Shown here piece by piece: positions 25,633-33,877 of a DNA stretch of 64,000 nt (position 1 is the first letter of the stretch; each line of letters starts with the position of its first letter). The DNA is from Novosphingobium sp. GTDB taxonomy: Bacteria > Pseudomonadota > Alphaproteobacteria > Sphingomonadales > Sphingomonadaceae. The translations under genes were made by a program, and so were the position numbers. The stretch spans positions 1,054,001 through 1,118,000 of the forward strand of contig JACKKY010000001.1 of NCBI GenBank assembly GCA_024236175.1. The letters run 5' to 3'. The notes under the pieces were generated by a model. It saw only the letters and a list, made by a program, of their open reading frames with translations. It did not search any database and was not told where the DNA came from.

Positions 25633-26843
25633 CGAGAGCCCTGGCCGCGCTGCTTGCGCACTTCGGCGCGCATCTTCTCGCCCTGGCCATGCGCCGAGAT
25701 CAGGCTGCGCAGGATGCCTTCGCGAATGCCGCGATCGGCCACACCCAGGCGGTCGGCCGGCCACAGGTCGAGGATGGCTTCGAGAATGGCGCAGCCCGCG
25801 ACGACAAGGTCGGCCCGCTCGCGCCCGATGCAGGGCAGTTCCCGCCGCTCGTCCAGCGACATGCCCGAAAGCCGGGTGCTGATGTCGCGCATGGATTCGG
25901 AGGGGACGATCAGCCCGTCGACCGCCCGCCGGTCGTATTGCGGCAGATCGAGGTGGAGACTGGCGAGCGTCGTCACCGTGCCGCTCGTGCCGAGCAGCCG
26001 CAACGGCCCCCGGGCGGCCGCATCGCTGCGCACCGGGGAGGATCGCTCGGCAAAGGCGGCAAAGCTGTCGCTGACCAGCGAGCGCATCCGCTCGTATCGC
26101 GCCACGCGCGAACAGGCATCACCGCCTTCCGGGCCGCTGCTTTCGGTGAGCGAGACAACACCCCAGGGCACGCTGAGCCAGTCGAGGATGCGCGGCACCG
26201 TATCGGTGCTTTCGATCAGCACCAGCTCGGTCGAACCGCCGCCGATGTCGAAGATCACGGCCGGGCCCCGGCCGGGCTCGAGCAGGACGTGGCAACCCAG
26301 CACCGCCAGCCGCGCTTCCTCGCGCGCGCTGATGATATCCAGGGCGATCCCGGTTTCTCGCCGGACCCGGTCGATGAATTCCTCGCCGTTGTCCGCCCGG
26401 CGGCACGCTTCGGTCGCGACCGAACGGGCAAGGTAGACGTTGCGCCGCCTGAGCTTGTCGGCGCAGACCTTGAGCGCGCCCAGCGCGCGGTCCATCGCCT
26501 GCTGGCTGAGGCAGCCGTTCTGCGCCAGCCCCTCGCCGAGACGGACGACGCGGCTGAAGGCATCGATGACGACGAAATTCTCGCCCGAAGGACGCGCGAT
26601 CAGCAAGCGGCAATTGTTGGTGCCGAGGTCGATTGCCGCGTAGGATTGCCGGTGGAAGGGCGGGCGCCGGAAATCCGCGCCTCCGCGCCGTCTGGGTTCG
26701 GTTTCCTGTGGAATGCGGTCCGATTGGCCCGATCCGGATGCCCGCACCGACCCGTCGCGGCTATCGCGCTCTCGCTCTGCCCCCCTTGCATCGCTGCCGT
26801 CCGGCGTCTGAACGCTTGCGGCAGGCGGAAATTGCTCCGCCAT
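25629..26843 (-). CDS. ppx: Ppx/GppA family exopolyphosphatase
   Basis: A 404-residue phosphatase of the ASKHA fold that degrades polyphosphate and/or pppGpp. The phosphate-binding loops are YAAIDLGTNNCRLLIARP and FDIGGGSTELVLIE, with the general base region VATEACRRADNGEEF. The N-terminal about 55 residues are polar and Arg-rich and not part of the catalytic core. The start at 26843 precedes MAEQFPPA; the longer open frame runs back through the tRNA-Gln gene and is rejected. It shares a 4-base overlap with rlmE, a conserved pairing in sphingomonads. Confidence 0.92.
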   Translation of the reverse strand: MAEQFPPAASVQTPDGSDARGAERERDSRDGSVRASGSGQSDRIPQETEPRRRGGADFRRPPFHRQSYAAIDLGTNNCRLLIARPSGENFVVIDAFSRVVRLGEGLAQNGCLSQQAMDRALGALKVCADKLRRRNVYLARSVATEACRRADNGEEFIDRVRRETGIALDIISAREEARLAVLGCHVLLEPGRGPAVIFDIGGGSTELVLIESTDTVPRILDWLSVPWGVVSLTESSGPEGGDACSRVARYERMRSLVSDSFAAFAERSSPVRSDAAARGPLRLLGTSGTVTTLASLHLDLPQYDRRAVDGLIVPSESMRDISTRLSGMSLDERRELPCIGRERADLVVAGCAILEAILDLWPADRLGVADRGIREGILRSLISAHGQGEKMRAEVRKQRGQGSR

Positions 26844-26983
26844 GGTCAGACCACTCTTCACACTTCTTCGCTCTTCCTGCCGCATGCGACAGGCACTTGA
26901 CCACGATGCTAGCGTCGGCGAGGCCGACGGGCAAGTGGGCGGCTTGACTGGACCCGACTGCGGACTTAGATGCGGCCCGCTGT

Positions 26984-27057
26984 TGCCCCGTCGTCTAATG
27001 GCAAGACTACGGACTCTGACTCCGTCAATCGAGGTTCGAATCCTCGCGGGGCATCCA
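26984..27057 (+). tRNA. tRNA-Gln (anticodon CTG), integration site of the island
   Basis: Acceptor TGCCCCG/CGGGGCA, discriminator T, encoded CCA, anticodon stem ACGGA/TCCGT around CTCTGAC giving CTG, T-arm with GGTTCGAATCC. Its 3' end is the left copy of the 22-bp att core, so the integrated element restores an intact tRNA. Confidence 0.95.
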
Positions 27058-27062
27058 GCTTT
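27041..27062. repeat. attL core (22-bp direct repeat, left copy)
   Basis: The 22 bases from the T-arm and acceptor end of tRNA-Gln into the following AGCTTT are repeated exactly at 40566-40587. The 13.5 kb between them starts with an integrase, so this is the left attachment core. Confidence 0.9.
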
Positions 27063-27121
27063 CCCATAAAAGCCGTATTTTCCAATCGTCTTGCGAGACG
27101 GGGAAGCCCCGATGCGTCCAC

Positions 27122-27144
27122 GGTGTAACATATGGGTGTGACAC
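27122..27144. promoter_or_regulatory. Left pair of candidate integrase arm-type sites
   Basis: GGTGTAACA at 27122 and GGTGTGACAC at 27135 are direct repeats with a 13-base pitch, just upstream of the integrase gene. A matching pair with the same pitch lies at the right end (40473-40495). Positions about 60-80 bases inside the att cores suit arm sites; they could also regulate the integrase promoter. Confidence 0.55.
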
Positions 27145-27159
27145 GCGGGGCCTCGAACC

Positions 27160-28893
27160 ATGAGCCGTCCGCTGCATCTCGAAAGGCGGGGAGCGGTCTA
27201 TTATATCCGGATCAGGATACCGAACCGCCTGAGATCAAAGCTCGGAACGTCCGATTTCCGAAGGTCGCTGGGAACGAAGGATTATGCGACAGCGGGCCGC
27301 CGTTGTAGTGCGGTTGCGAGTTGGTTCTTCAGCATGGTGGAGCAGTTCGGGGCAATGGCATCGCTGGATCGCGGCGTACTTGAGAAGGCAGCGAACGAAT
27401 TCCTCGCGCGCCTGATGCAGGACGTCGATCAGCCCAGAGAATTGCCCGACGACAGCTTCGAAGCCGAGCTTACATTTCAGGCCGAAGAGACCGGAGACGA
27501 ACTTGAACGGCAACATCACCGGCTCGTCGCTCACAATTATTCCGGGAGCGACCGAGAAGCAGCGCGAACGATGCTCAAGGCCATGAAGGTGGATTTCGAC
27601 GAGCTTGCACCCGGTGACCAGCTTGCGGCAATGAACCACGCGGTTCGGGCGCGACGGCAGCAGATGCTCTATTACCTGCACTCTCTCCAGACCCCCGCCA
27701 AACGCTTTGTCCCGGACGACGATCTGTTCAAAGATCAGCCTGCGCTAGTTCCGCAAAGTCGTACCGAAAGCGCGTCTGCCGGTCCGCAGGAGGTGTTCCG
27801 CTCAGATATCACCCTCCAACGCGGCATCATGCTCTATCTCAATTACCAAGACGACAAGGGTTGGGGCGGTTCGATGCGCGACGAGACCCAACGGGTCATG
27901 CGCTGGCTGACCGAGGAGATTGACGAGACGAAGGCCGTCTCACTCATAAGTCGCGATGAAATTCAGGATTTCCGTAATTGCCTATTGCGGCTCGGCAAGG
28001 GTGCCCAAGGCCGCAAATTGCCGCTTCGCAGACGTTTGGCAGAAGGCAAGGACGACCTCCTCGCCTTTGTCACCCGCGAACGTTACTGGCGCTTCACCTG
28101 CCAGCTTTTCGGATGGCTTGAGGACGAATACCGGCTTCCCAACCAAACGGCGATGCTTCGTTTCGAAGGGGGCAAGAACGAGGTCCGGAAATCGCCGGAG
28201 GCTTTTTCGGTCGAGGAGGTCGAACGTCTTCTAGCGTCCCCCCTCTTTGCCGGTAGTCAATCGGCCAAGCGGCGCTGGAAGGCGGGGAACCACATACAGC
28301 GCGACGGCTATTGGTGGTCAGGGGTCCTTTTGCTGTTCTCCGGAATGCGTGCCGGTGATGTTGCCCAGCTTCTGCCTAGCGACTTCCGGCTTGATGATGA
28401 CGTACCTCACCTGCTGATCCAGCCTGGAAAATTGCCGGAAGGGCTACCGAAGCGCAGCAAGTTCGGATCACGCACGCACAAGGTTCCATTGCTGCCGATC
28501 CTCTTTGACCTTGGTTTACGTGAATTTGTCGAGAGACGGGCGAAGCGCAAACCAGTGCGAAGACTGCTCCACGAAATTCGGCTAGGCCAAAATCGCATGA
28601 GCGACGGGATGACGAAATTCTGGACCCGGTATCTGGACGAAGTCGGTCTTCACTCTCGCGGTCGAGGAACACACGTCTTTCGGCACACAGTCGCCGCCCG
28701 ACTTAGAGCCGCAGGGGTCAGCGACGAAGATATCGGAGCCGTCCTTGGGCACCAGCCGAACACCGTGACAGCGGGGTATGGCGGGGAACAACCGCTGAGC
28801 AGAAAATTTGACACGATATCGAAGCTCGATTTCGGTTTCGATGTCTTGGAGGCGCTTGGGGGGCAATATGATCCCACGCTACATCGCGCATAG
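27160..28893 (+). CDS. Tyrosine-type site-specific integrase
   Basis: A 577-residue phage-type integrase. The N-terminus (GAVYYIRIRIPNRLRSKLG, SLGTKDYATAGRR) resembles the DUF6538-like arm-binding domain. In the catalytic domain the first Arg is in SGMRAGDVAQLL near residue 395, HxxR in HVFRHTVAARLR near 505, and the Tyr nucleophile probably in NTVTAGYGGE near 538. The gene begins 98 bases after the attL core and reads into the island. It should integrate the element at tRNA-Gln(CTG) and, with the excisionase-like protein at 33878, excise it. Confidence 0.93.
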   Translation: MSRPLHLERRGAVYYIRIRIPNRLRSKLGTSDFRRSLGTKDYATAGRRCSAVASWFFSMVEQFGAMASLDRGVLEKAANEFLARLMQDVDQPRELPDDSFEAELTFQAEETGDELERQHHRLVAHNYSGSDREAARTMLKAMKVDFDELAPGDQLAAMNHAVRARRQQMLYYLHSLQTPAKRFVPDDDLFKDQPALVPQSRTESASAGPQEVFRSDITLQRGIMLYLNYQDDKGWGGSMRDETQRVMRWLTEEIDETKAVSLISRDEIQDFRNCLLRLGKGAQGRKLPLRRRLAEGKDDLLAFVTRERYWRFTCQLFGWLEDEYRLPNQTAMLRFEGGKNEVRKSPEAFSVEEVERLLASPLFAGSQSAKRRWKAGNHIQRDGYWWSGVLLLFSGMRAGDVAQLLPSDFRLDDDVPHLLIQPGKLPEGLPKRSKFGSRTHKVPLLPILFDLGLREFVERRAKRKPVRRLLHEIRLGQNRMSDGMTKFWTRYLDEVGLHSRGRGTHVFRHTVAARLRAAGVSDEDIGAVLGHQPNTVTAGYGGEQPLSRKFDTISKLDFGFDVLEALGGQYDPTLHRA

Positions 28894-28961
28894 TGACATG
28901 CGCATCCTCACTTTCGGCTCGGTTGCTGAGACGCTAACCTAAGTCAAAAGGGGGATGTTCG

Positions 28962-30182
28962 ATGAGCACGGGCACATCCGATAGTGTACCATGGATAACG
29001 TTCGACCTACCTGACCTCCCCAGGTTGGACTTCTATGAACAGCGTCAATTGCGGGACTGGATCGACGGCGAACGTGAGCGCTGGTCTTGGCTTTGGTCAG
29101 CGGAGACCACGTTAGGAAGTCTCGGGACAAGGCAATTTCAGGGGCATCAAAATGCCCTCAACCAGCTTGCCGACCGCTTGTCCAATGAGATCGGGAAAGA
29201 GACACAACCTTATAATGAGTTGCGGAACCTTATGGTTTCGACGTTCAATCCATCGCAAGCGAACTCCTTGTTCGCTTCTGAAACTCCCATTGGGAAGAAA
29301 ATTCTTTCGATTGAAGAACAGTTTGGCCCCGACATGGCGCGCTGGGCTTTCAGGCTAGAGAAAGGTGAGGTGAACCTTTCTCAGGTGAACAACAATGTGG
29401 ACCTCCGCCTAGTCCTAGGTGCTGCCCTCTTCGACGAGGATGTCTTTGGCGAGTTTGGAGCCGCCTTGAAGAAGGAACGCTCGACATACCGTGGAGAAAT
29501 TACGAAGCTAGAGAATAGGGTAAGGCAGCTAGAAGAGGAAAAAAGCGCTGCAACCGAAGCTTTGCACAATCGTGTTCGCAAGCTGACAAGGCGTCTCCTC
29601 CGCCAGACGCGCGATGTCTGGGACAGGAAGCAGTCCTCGATAAGTGAGAGCGTGACGAAGGCCCTAGGTTCTATCACTGAAACTGAAGACAAGTATCGGA
29701 ACCAAATGGCACTCCAGGCTCCAGTCGAGTACTGGCGAAAAAAGGCCAAGTCCCACGCGATTTGGGAAGGCGTCTATAGTGCTGTTTGCCTTACGTATTT
29801 TGGAGCCGCAGCATACGTCATTGTCGTGGCTGCCATGGCTGCAATAGCCTTTCTCCAAGGCTTCACTGGCCAAGCTCAGACGAGCGCATACATCATTACC
29901 GCTGGAGCGCTCCTCGGCGGCACCACCTTGCTCTTCTGGCTTGGAAGGGTCGTGGTGAAGCTCTTCCTCAGCGAGCACCATCTACGCGCCGATTGTTCTG
30001 AAAAGGCAATCATGACTCAAGCGTTTCTGTCCATGGCTACCCAAGAAGGAAGTTTTGGCGAAACCGACAGAGCTATCATTCTAGCGTCAATCTTCCGCAG
30101 TTCGCCAGATGGCATCGTGAAGGACGAAGGACCGTCAGATATTGCTGGAAACGCGCTGCTCGCGAGGCTCCTGTCGCGATGA
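28962..30182 (+). CDS. DUF6161-like membrane and coiled-coil protein
   Basis: A 406-residue protein without a firm assignment. Residues about 168-218 (KLENRVRQLEEEKSAATEAL region) look like a coiled coil, followed by QMALQAPVEYWRKKAKSHAIWE, two hydrophobic hairpin segments (about 267-298 and 309-336) and a C-terminal segment FLSEHHLRADCSEKAIMTQAFL ending with ADRAIILASIF-like text (FGETDRAIILASIF). The C-terminal pattern reminds me of DUF6161 proteins of defence and accessory islands. The start follows AAGGGGGATGTTCG. It is the first cargo gene after the integrase. Function unknown. Confidence 0.6.
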   Translation: MSTGTSDSVPWITFDLPDLPRLDFYEQRQLRDWIDGERERWSWLWSAETTLGSLGTRQFQGHQNALNQLADRLSNEIGKETQPYNELRNLMVSTFNPSQANSLFASETPIGKKILSIEEQFGPDMARWAFRLEKGEVNLSQVNNNVDLRLVLGAALFDEDVFGEFGAALKKERSTYRGEITKLENRVRQLEEEKSAATEALHNRVRKLTRRLLRQTRDVWDRKQSSISESVTKALGSITETEDKYRNQMALQAPVEYWRKKAKSHAIWEGVYSAVCLTYFGAAAYVIVVAAMAAIAFLQGFTGQAQTSAYIITAGALLGGTTLLFWLGRVVVKLFLSEHHLRADCSEKAIMTQAFLSMATQEGSFGETDRAIILASIFRSSPDGIVKDEGPSDIAGNALLARLLSR

Positions 30183-30249
30183 TCACCATCGCCGTGGACA
30201 GAGAACCATCAAACTGCTATTCGTTTGTTGTTCCAATAGCTGGACGGAT

Positions 30250-30295
30250 TGCCCCAATTGGTCCGCTAAGGACTATCCAGTTACCCGTTGGGGCA
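30250..30295. repeat. Inverted repeat upstream of the Rep-like gene
   Basis: TGCCCCAA (30250-30257) and TTGGGGCA (30288-30295) pair across about 30 bases, directly before the Rep-like start codon. It could be a double-strand-origin hairpin or an operator; nothing shows which. Confidence 0.35.
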
Positions 30296-30302
30296 GCGGC
30301 GA

Positions 30303-31424
30303 ATGCCGGTCACAATCAACCAAAATGATCTTTCGCCTCTAACAAGCCCCCCGGCTCCGATACCGATACCAGAACCACCGTTATTCACATCATACACAGC
30401 CCAAGATGGAAGGCAGATGTGGATATCAGCACCTATGCCTGACAGACTGAGCATAGTGATACCGATAAGCCATTATGTATATCCAGAAGGTACACCTAAG
30501 ACGTTATCAGAGCCGGAGTTCCTAGCGGGGTTTGTAGAGCACCTATTGAACCCGCCTTTTCCGTCAGAGGTGATAGGAAAGCCGAAATTCGTAAACCAAG
30601 GTCAGGACTGGCGAGCCACCACATTGGATTTTGGTGCCAGAGAGTCCCGTGTCCACTTCAGCTACCATAAGCACAAATCCACCGGGCTTTCGCTGCGTCT
30701 GGAGATGAACCCTCGAAAGCTCGGTGAGACGGGCTTCAAACAACTGAGAAAGCTGCTGGGCAAGTCTTTTGGCCTCAAGGGGCTTGTCGAGGCAGCAAGA
30801 GTAACCCGGCTGGATGTCGCCGTTGATGTGGTTGGCGTCCATGTCAGCGAAGTCGTCGCCAGATACAAAAAACAGGGAAAGCGTTCCTACTACATCGGGA
30901 ACAATGGCGCGCTTGAGACTGTCTACATCCACCGCAAGACGCCACCGTTTAAGCAGAAGTTTGACGATGGGGGAGCAATCAAGGCGCTTCATTCTAGGCA
31001 GCCTGCCGGGCAGGCAGTGTTGAGGGTTTACGACAGGGTGGCCGAGAGGGCAGCGCTTGGAAAACCTGCGCCATTTGGCGAAGCGCCTGTCACACGAATT
31101 GAGTTTGTGAAGGACCGCTTCAAGAAATTTCATCTAGCCAACCTCGCGTCGATGCCCGACCCCCTCAAGGAGATTTGGGCAGGCTATGCTCCAAGCCAGA
31201 AAAGCGGCCCTGCTGCTTTGTGGAGGCGGTACGTTGCGGCGGTAAGGACTGAAACCCCAGCCGATCTCCAGAAGCTGTTTGGCCTGTCACCGGATATCGC
31301 TAAGAAATTCGAGAAGGCGTTGCGCGTGCCGGTTCCGGACTTGCTCGCACCGAAGGTCACGTGGGAGGGCTGGAATATCGGGATCGCCTCGACGGGGCTG
31401 AATTTGCTTCTGGACGTCGATTAG
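30303..31424 (+). CDS. Replication initiation protein, Rep_trans / RstA-like
   Basis: A 373-residue protein. A Pro-rich N-terminus is followed by motifs of the Rep_trans (pT181 RepC / filamentous phage RstA) group: ARVTRLDVAVDVVGVH near residue 165, GALETVYIHRK near 205, AVLRVYDRVAERAALG near 240 and PVTRIEFVKDRFKKF near 262. These proteins nick a double-strand origin to start rolling-circle replication. ATG at 30303 is preferred over TTG at 30288, which falls in the inverted repeat. Presence of a Rep in a tRNA-integrated element suggests an episomal stage. Assignment rests on motif resemblance only. Confidence 0.65.
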   Translation: MPVTINQNDLSPLTSPPAPIPIPEPPLFTSYTAQDGRQMWISAPMPDRLSIVIPISHYVYPEGTPKTLSEPEFLAGFVEHLLNPPFPSEVIGKPKFVNQGQDWRATTLDFGARESRVHFSYHKHKSTGLSLRLEMNPRKLGETGFKQLRKLLGKSFGLKGLVEAARVTRLDVAVDVVGVHVSEVVARYKKQGKRSYYIGNNGALETVYIHRKTPPFKQKFDDGGAIKALHSRQPAGQAVLRVYDRVAERAALGKPAPFGEAPVTRIEFVKDRFKKFHLANLASMPDPLKEIWAGYAPSQKSGPAALWRRYVAAVRTETPADLQKLFGLSPDIAKKFEKALRVPVPDLLAPKVTWEGWNIGIASTGLNLLLDVD

Positions 31425-31436
31425 CTGTCGAGGGAA

Positions 31437-31463
31437 AATATACCCGATTTGACGTCAATTGCA
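31437..31463. repeat. 27-bp island repeat, copy 1 (TGACGTCA core)
   Basis: AATATACCCGATTTGACGTC followed by AATTGCA. It begins 12 bases after the stop of the Rep-like gene. Two further copies, each with a single substitution, are at 32604 and 33638, all in the same orientation. Confidence 0.85.
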
Positions 31464-31629
31464 TCGCGAGTTTGCGTGACGGCTTGCGACAAAAAAGCAT
31501 CTTATTTGCACTCGAGGGAAGTCATTTATTTGTCTTCGCAGTCCCAGAAACTTTCCATAATCACCCTTACAAGTCTCCTGTACATTTCTTAGATTGCTGC
31601 GGGGCGGATTATAGATCGGAGACAGCAAG

Positions 31630-31854
31630 ATGAGCTACAGTGAGGAAGAGCGCCAAAAGGTCTGCGAGTCATGCGGCAAGCTCAATCATATCATTATTGC
31701 CTATGCTGGCGATTATCGCGCCAACGAACGCGAGAGCACAACCTGCTTTGATTGTGGCGCAGTAGTGGACCGCGAGAAGTGTCTAGCTATCTTCTCAGGC
31801 GAGACCCCGGAGGCAGCAAAGCTACCCCTTCGCAAGATGCAAAATAAGGCATAA
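31630..31854 (+). CDS. Small zinc-ribbon protein
   Basis: A 74-residue protein with two CxxC knuckles, Cys12/Cys15 (CESCG) and Cys39/Cys42 (CFDCG), separated by 23 residues, which is a typical zinc ribbon. A further Cys51 follows. The start is supported by CGGAGACAGCAAG. It is the first gene after repeat copy 1 and the spacing to the next gene is short. Such proteins often bind nucleic acid or partner enzymes in phages and satellites; its precise role is unknown. Confidence 0.65.
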   Translation: MSYSEEERQKVCESCGKLNHIIIAYAGDYRANERESTTCFDCGAVVDREKCLAIFSGETPEAAKLPLRKMQNKA

Positions 31855-31931
31855 CCGATGATGGCCCCATGATCCGTTGATGGCCTGACCACACAAGACC
31901 ATTGTTGGTGGCTCCGGACAGACTTGCTCTC

Positions 31932-32561
31932 ATGAAACCTTTGCCTGATCGTCGGAGCTTTCGCCATATGGCTGCTCAGGAAGCGGTTGAGCGTCTTGGT
32001 CTTCTAGTCCCAGAGGCCGTCAACACGGTCTTCCGATTGTTGGAAGACACCGAGGTGGTACACCCGAAAGCGATCTGCACGGCCTTCCGCAAAGAGGGCT
32101 TGCAACTTACCGACGAGCACAAGCGAACACTGAAAATTCGAAAAAACGCCTTTATGACCCGGGAGGCACTCGCCGAAGTGTCCGAGCTAGGCATGCAGGA
32201 CCCAATCCGTGCCCATGAACTAACGGTCTTGCGCGCAAGCTTTGCTGTGTTTCGGCACCGTAATGCACTATCCGCAGAACGCATGATGCGCGTGCACCCT
32301 GATATGCCGATAGAAGTGGAATATGACATGTTTCACCCCGACACTTGCGAGTTATGCGCATCATTGCATCGCAAGCCGGTCGGCCTCGATTGGGGCCTCC
32401 TTCCTCCGTCTGGCTGCACGTGCGTGACCGCACCCTATGGCCTGCATCTTCGAGTAGACTACATAGGTCATGCTGTCTCTCTGGAGCGGGATGTCAAGCG
32501 TGCCCCCAAGCCTTCCGTAGTTGAGGAAATCAAACGACTTTGGCGTCAGATTATGAGGTAG
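31932..32561 (+). CDS. Hypothetical protein with a C-terminal Mu-F-like (minor head) motif
   Basis: A 209-residue protein (an in-frame TTG at 31902 would add 10 residues; neither start has a clear ribosome site). The C-terminal part MFHPDTCELCASLHRKP and LLPPSGCTCVTAPYG has the paired CxxC-like and PxxCxC arrangement seen at the C-terminus of phage Mu gpF-type minor head proteins and of some toxins built on that fold. The N-terminal two thirds is helical and unassigned. No capsid, portal or terminase gene accompanies it. It ends 42 bases before repeat copy 2. Treat the domain call as weak. Confidence 0.5.
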   Translation: MKPLPDRRSFRHMAAQEAVERLGLLVPEAVNTVFRLLEDTEVVHPKAICTAFRKEGLQLTDEHKRTLKIRKNAFMTREALAEVSELGMQDPIRAHELTVLRASFAVFRHRNALSAERMMRVHPDMPIEVEYDMFHPDTCELCASLHRKPVGLDWGLLPPSGCTCVTAPYGLHLRVDYIGHAVSLERDVKRAPKPSVVEEIKRLWRQIMR

Positions 32562-32603
32562 GCACCTGCCTTGGGCAGGCATTAATCAAGGGTTTAACAG
32601 AGA

Positions 32604-32630
32604 AATATACCCGAATTGACGTCAATTGCA
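32604..32630. repeat. 27-bp island repeat, copy 2
   Basis: Identical to copy 1 except T to A at the twelfth base, which extends the central palindrome to the 14-base AATTGACGTCAATT. Lies 42 bases after a stop codon and 128 bases before the next start. Confidence 0.85.
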
Positions 32631-32758
32631 GCGCAGTCGCTGTCTGCAACGTGTGGTGTGAAACTTGGCGTTTCTCGCGCCCTATGCGCTCGCAGACGAT
32701 GGCATTCGAAACTGGCATACGATTGACCCTGTAAGAACCGATGTCCTAGACCCATCTG

Positions 32759-33535
32759 ATGTCAACGAACCTCGACCTCTCAACCGGAAAAGAACATCGG
32801 ATTTCGGTGGGGGTCAGTGGCTGGGAGCCGGATCAGAAAAACGAGTTCGCTTCACGTTTTCGACAACTTGATGGGGTCGAGCGTGTTCAGAGCGCCGGTG
32901 GATCAACCAGTTTCTACATCTATTTCGATCCGGAACGAGTGTCTGAAGATGAACTTGGCGAGCGTGCGAGAGAGCTAGCCCGCTCCGTTGGAGTTCTGGA
33001 TGAGGCGCAGTCAGTCGATGAGCATGATTTGCCTTCAAATATGCTCTCCGCTTTCGGCGAACCTGACACGGTTTCCACGGCTGCGCCGTCGATTGCTAGC
33101 GACCCAATTCAATCATCGGCATGGACTGGAATACAGAGCGTTCAAGAGCGCATCATCGCCTTCAAGCAACTCGCGCCAGTTGCCCTTGCGGCTGTCGATT
33201 GTCTGCTGGTTGAACTGCAGGCCGCAGGCCACAACGGCGGCCCGCCACTTGACGAGAGGAAAGAGGCTATCGAGGCGCTACGCCAGCTTCATGACTGTTT
33301 GGGCGCTTTGCTGGCGGCAGTGGAGAGCGAAGGCTTTAGCTGGGCGGACGGTGAAGGCCTCGTGGCATCGTGCGCTCATTACGCGATCAGAGCTTATGAG
33401 ACACTGCGTGACGATCCCATACCATTTGCTGCTTCTGGCCTTGTTCTCGCAATATGTGCGGCGCTTGGATTTCCCGAAGTTGGCGGCATGCTCAGTGGTG
33501 CGGCATTGGCAATTCGCAAGAATGTCCCGTCATAG
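32759..33535 (+). CDS. Hypothetical protein with HNGGPPLDE motif and hydrophobic C-terminus
   Basis: A 258-residue protein that I do not recognise as a whole. The N-terminal about 90 residues look like a small alpha/beta domain (EHRISVGVSGW, FYIYFDPERVSEDEL). Residues about 160-168 read HNGGPPLDE, a short motif that recurs in unrelated alphaproteobacterial phage and island proteins. The C-terminus (PFAASGLVLAICAALGF and GGMLSGAALAIRK) is hydrophobic, suggesting membrane contact. It stands between repeat copies 2 and 3 like a single-gene cassette. The start has no clear ribosome site. Confidence 0.55.
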   Translation: MSTNLDLSTGKEHRISVGVSGWEPDQKNEFASRFRQLDGVERVQSAGGSTSFYIYFDPERVSEDELGERARELARSVGVLDEAQSVDEHDLPSNMLSAFGEPDTVSTAAPSIASDPIQSSAWTGIQSVQERIIAFKQLAPVALAAVDCLLVELQAAGHNGGPPLDERKEAIEALRQLHDCLGALLAAVESEGFSWADGEGLVASCAHYAIRAYETLRDDPIPFAASGLVLAICAALGFPEVGGMLSGAALAIRKNVPS

Positions 33536-33877
33536 GCAAGACTAGCGAGAGATTGTCTGCCTTACAGATCGACGCTCAAATTCAGATCGTGGGGACACCT
33601 CCCCTGCACAGTTCGCCGCAAGCCCTATGGCAATGAGAATATACCCGATTTGACGTCACTTGCACCGTGGCAGATTGCTCGCACGACACTTCCAGATGCC
33701 TTGCTTTGCTGCCGTGCGGGGCCTAATATCTTCCCACTGACGCTGATCATGGAGGATCATGTTCGGGCCGCCTGCGGGGGCCCTGGACGTGACGCTCAGT
33801 CCGGCATCGAAACCGCGCCGGTCGTTCCTTCAGGTCGGAAAAGCTCGGTCTCATCATTTTGATGACAAGAGGCGTCA
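33536..33877. other. Non-coding stretch with repeat copy 3
   Basis: About 340 bases without a supportable gene. It contains the third 27-bp repeat (33638-33664) and TGATC-ATGGAG-GATCA, a small inverted repeat near 33746-33761. I see no convincing gene or terminator in the rest. It could house the promoter for the excisionase-like gene. Confidence 0.4.
33638..33664. repeat. 27-bp island repeat, copy 3
   Basis: Identical to copy 1 except A to C after the TGACGTCA core. It lies 213 bases before the excisionase-like gene. Spacing between copy starts is 1167 and 1034 bases. Confidence 0.85.

Noticed and set aside
31437..31480. Promoter reading of the 27-bp repeat (TTGACG as a -35 box)
   Set aside because: No -10 element is conserved at 16-18 bases in the three copies, so a shared sigma-70 promoter is unlikely in the plus direction.
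31437..33664. CRISPR array
   Set aside because: Only three repeats, about 1 kb apart with genes between them and no cas genes, so the array definition is not met.
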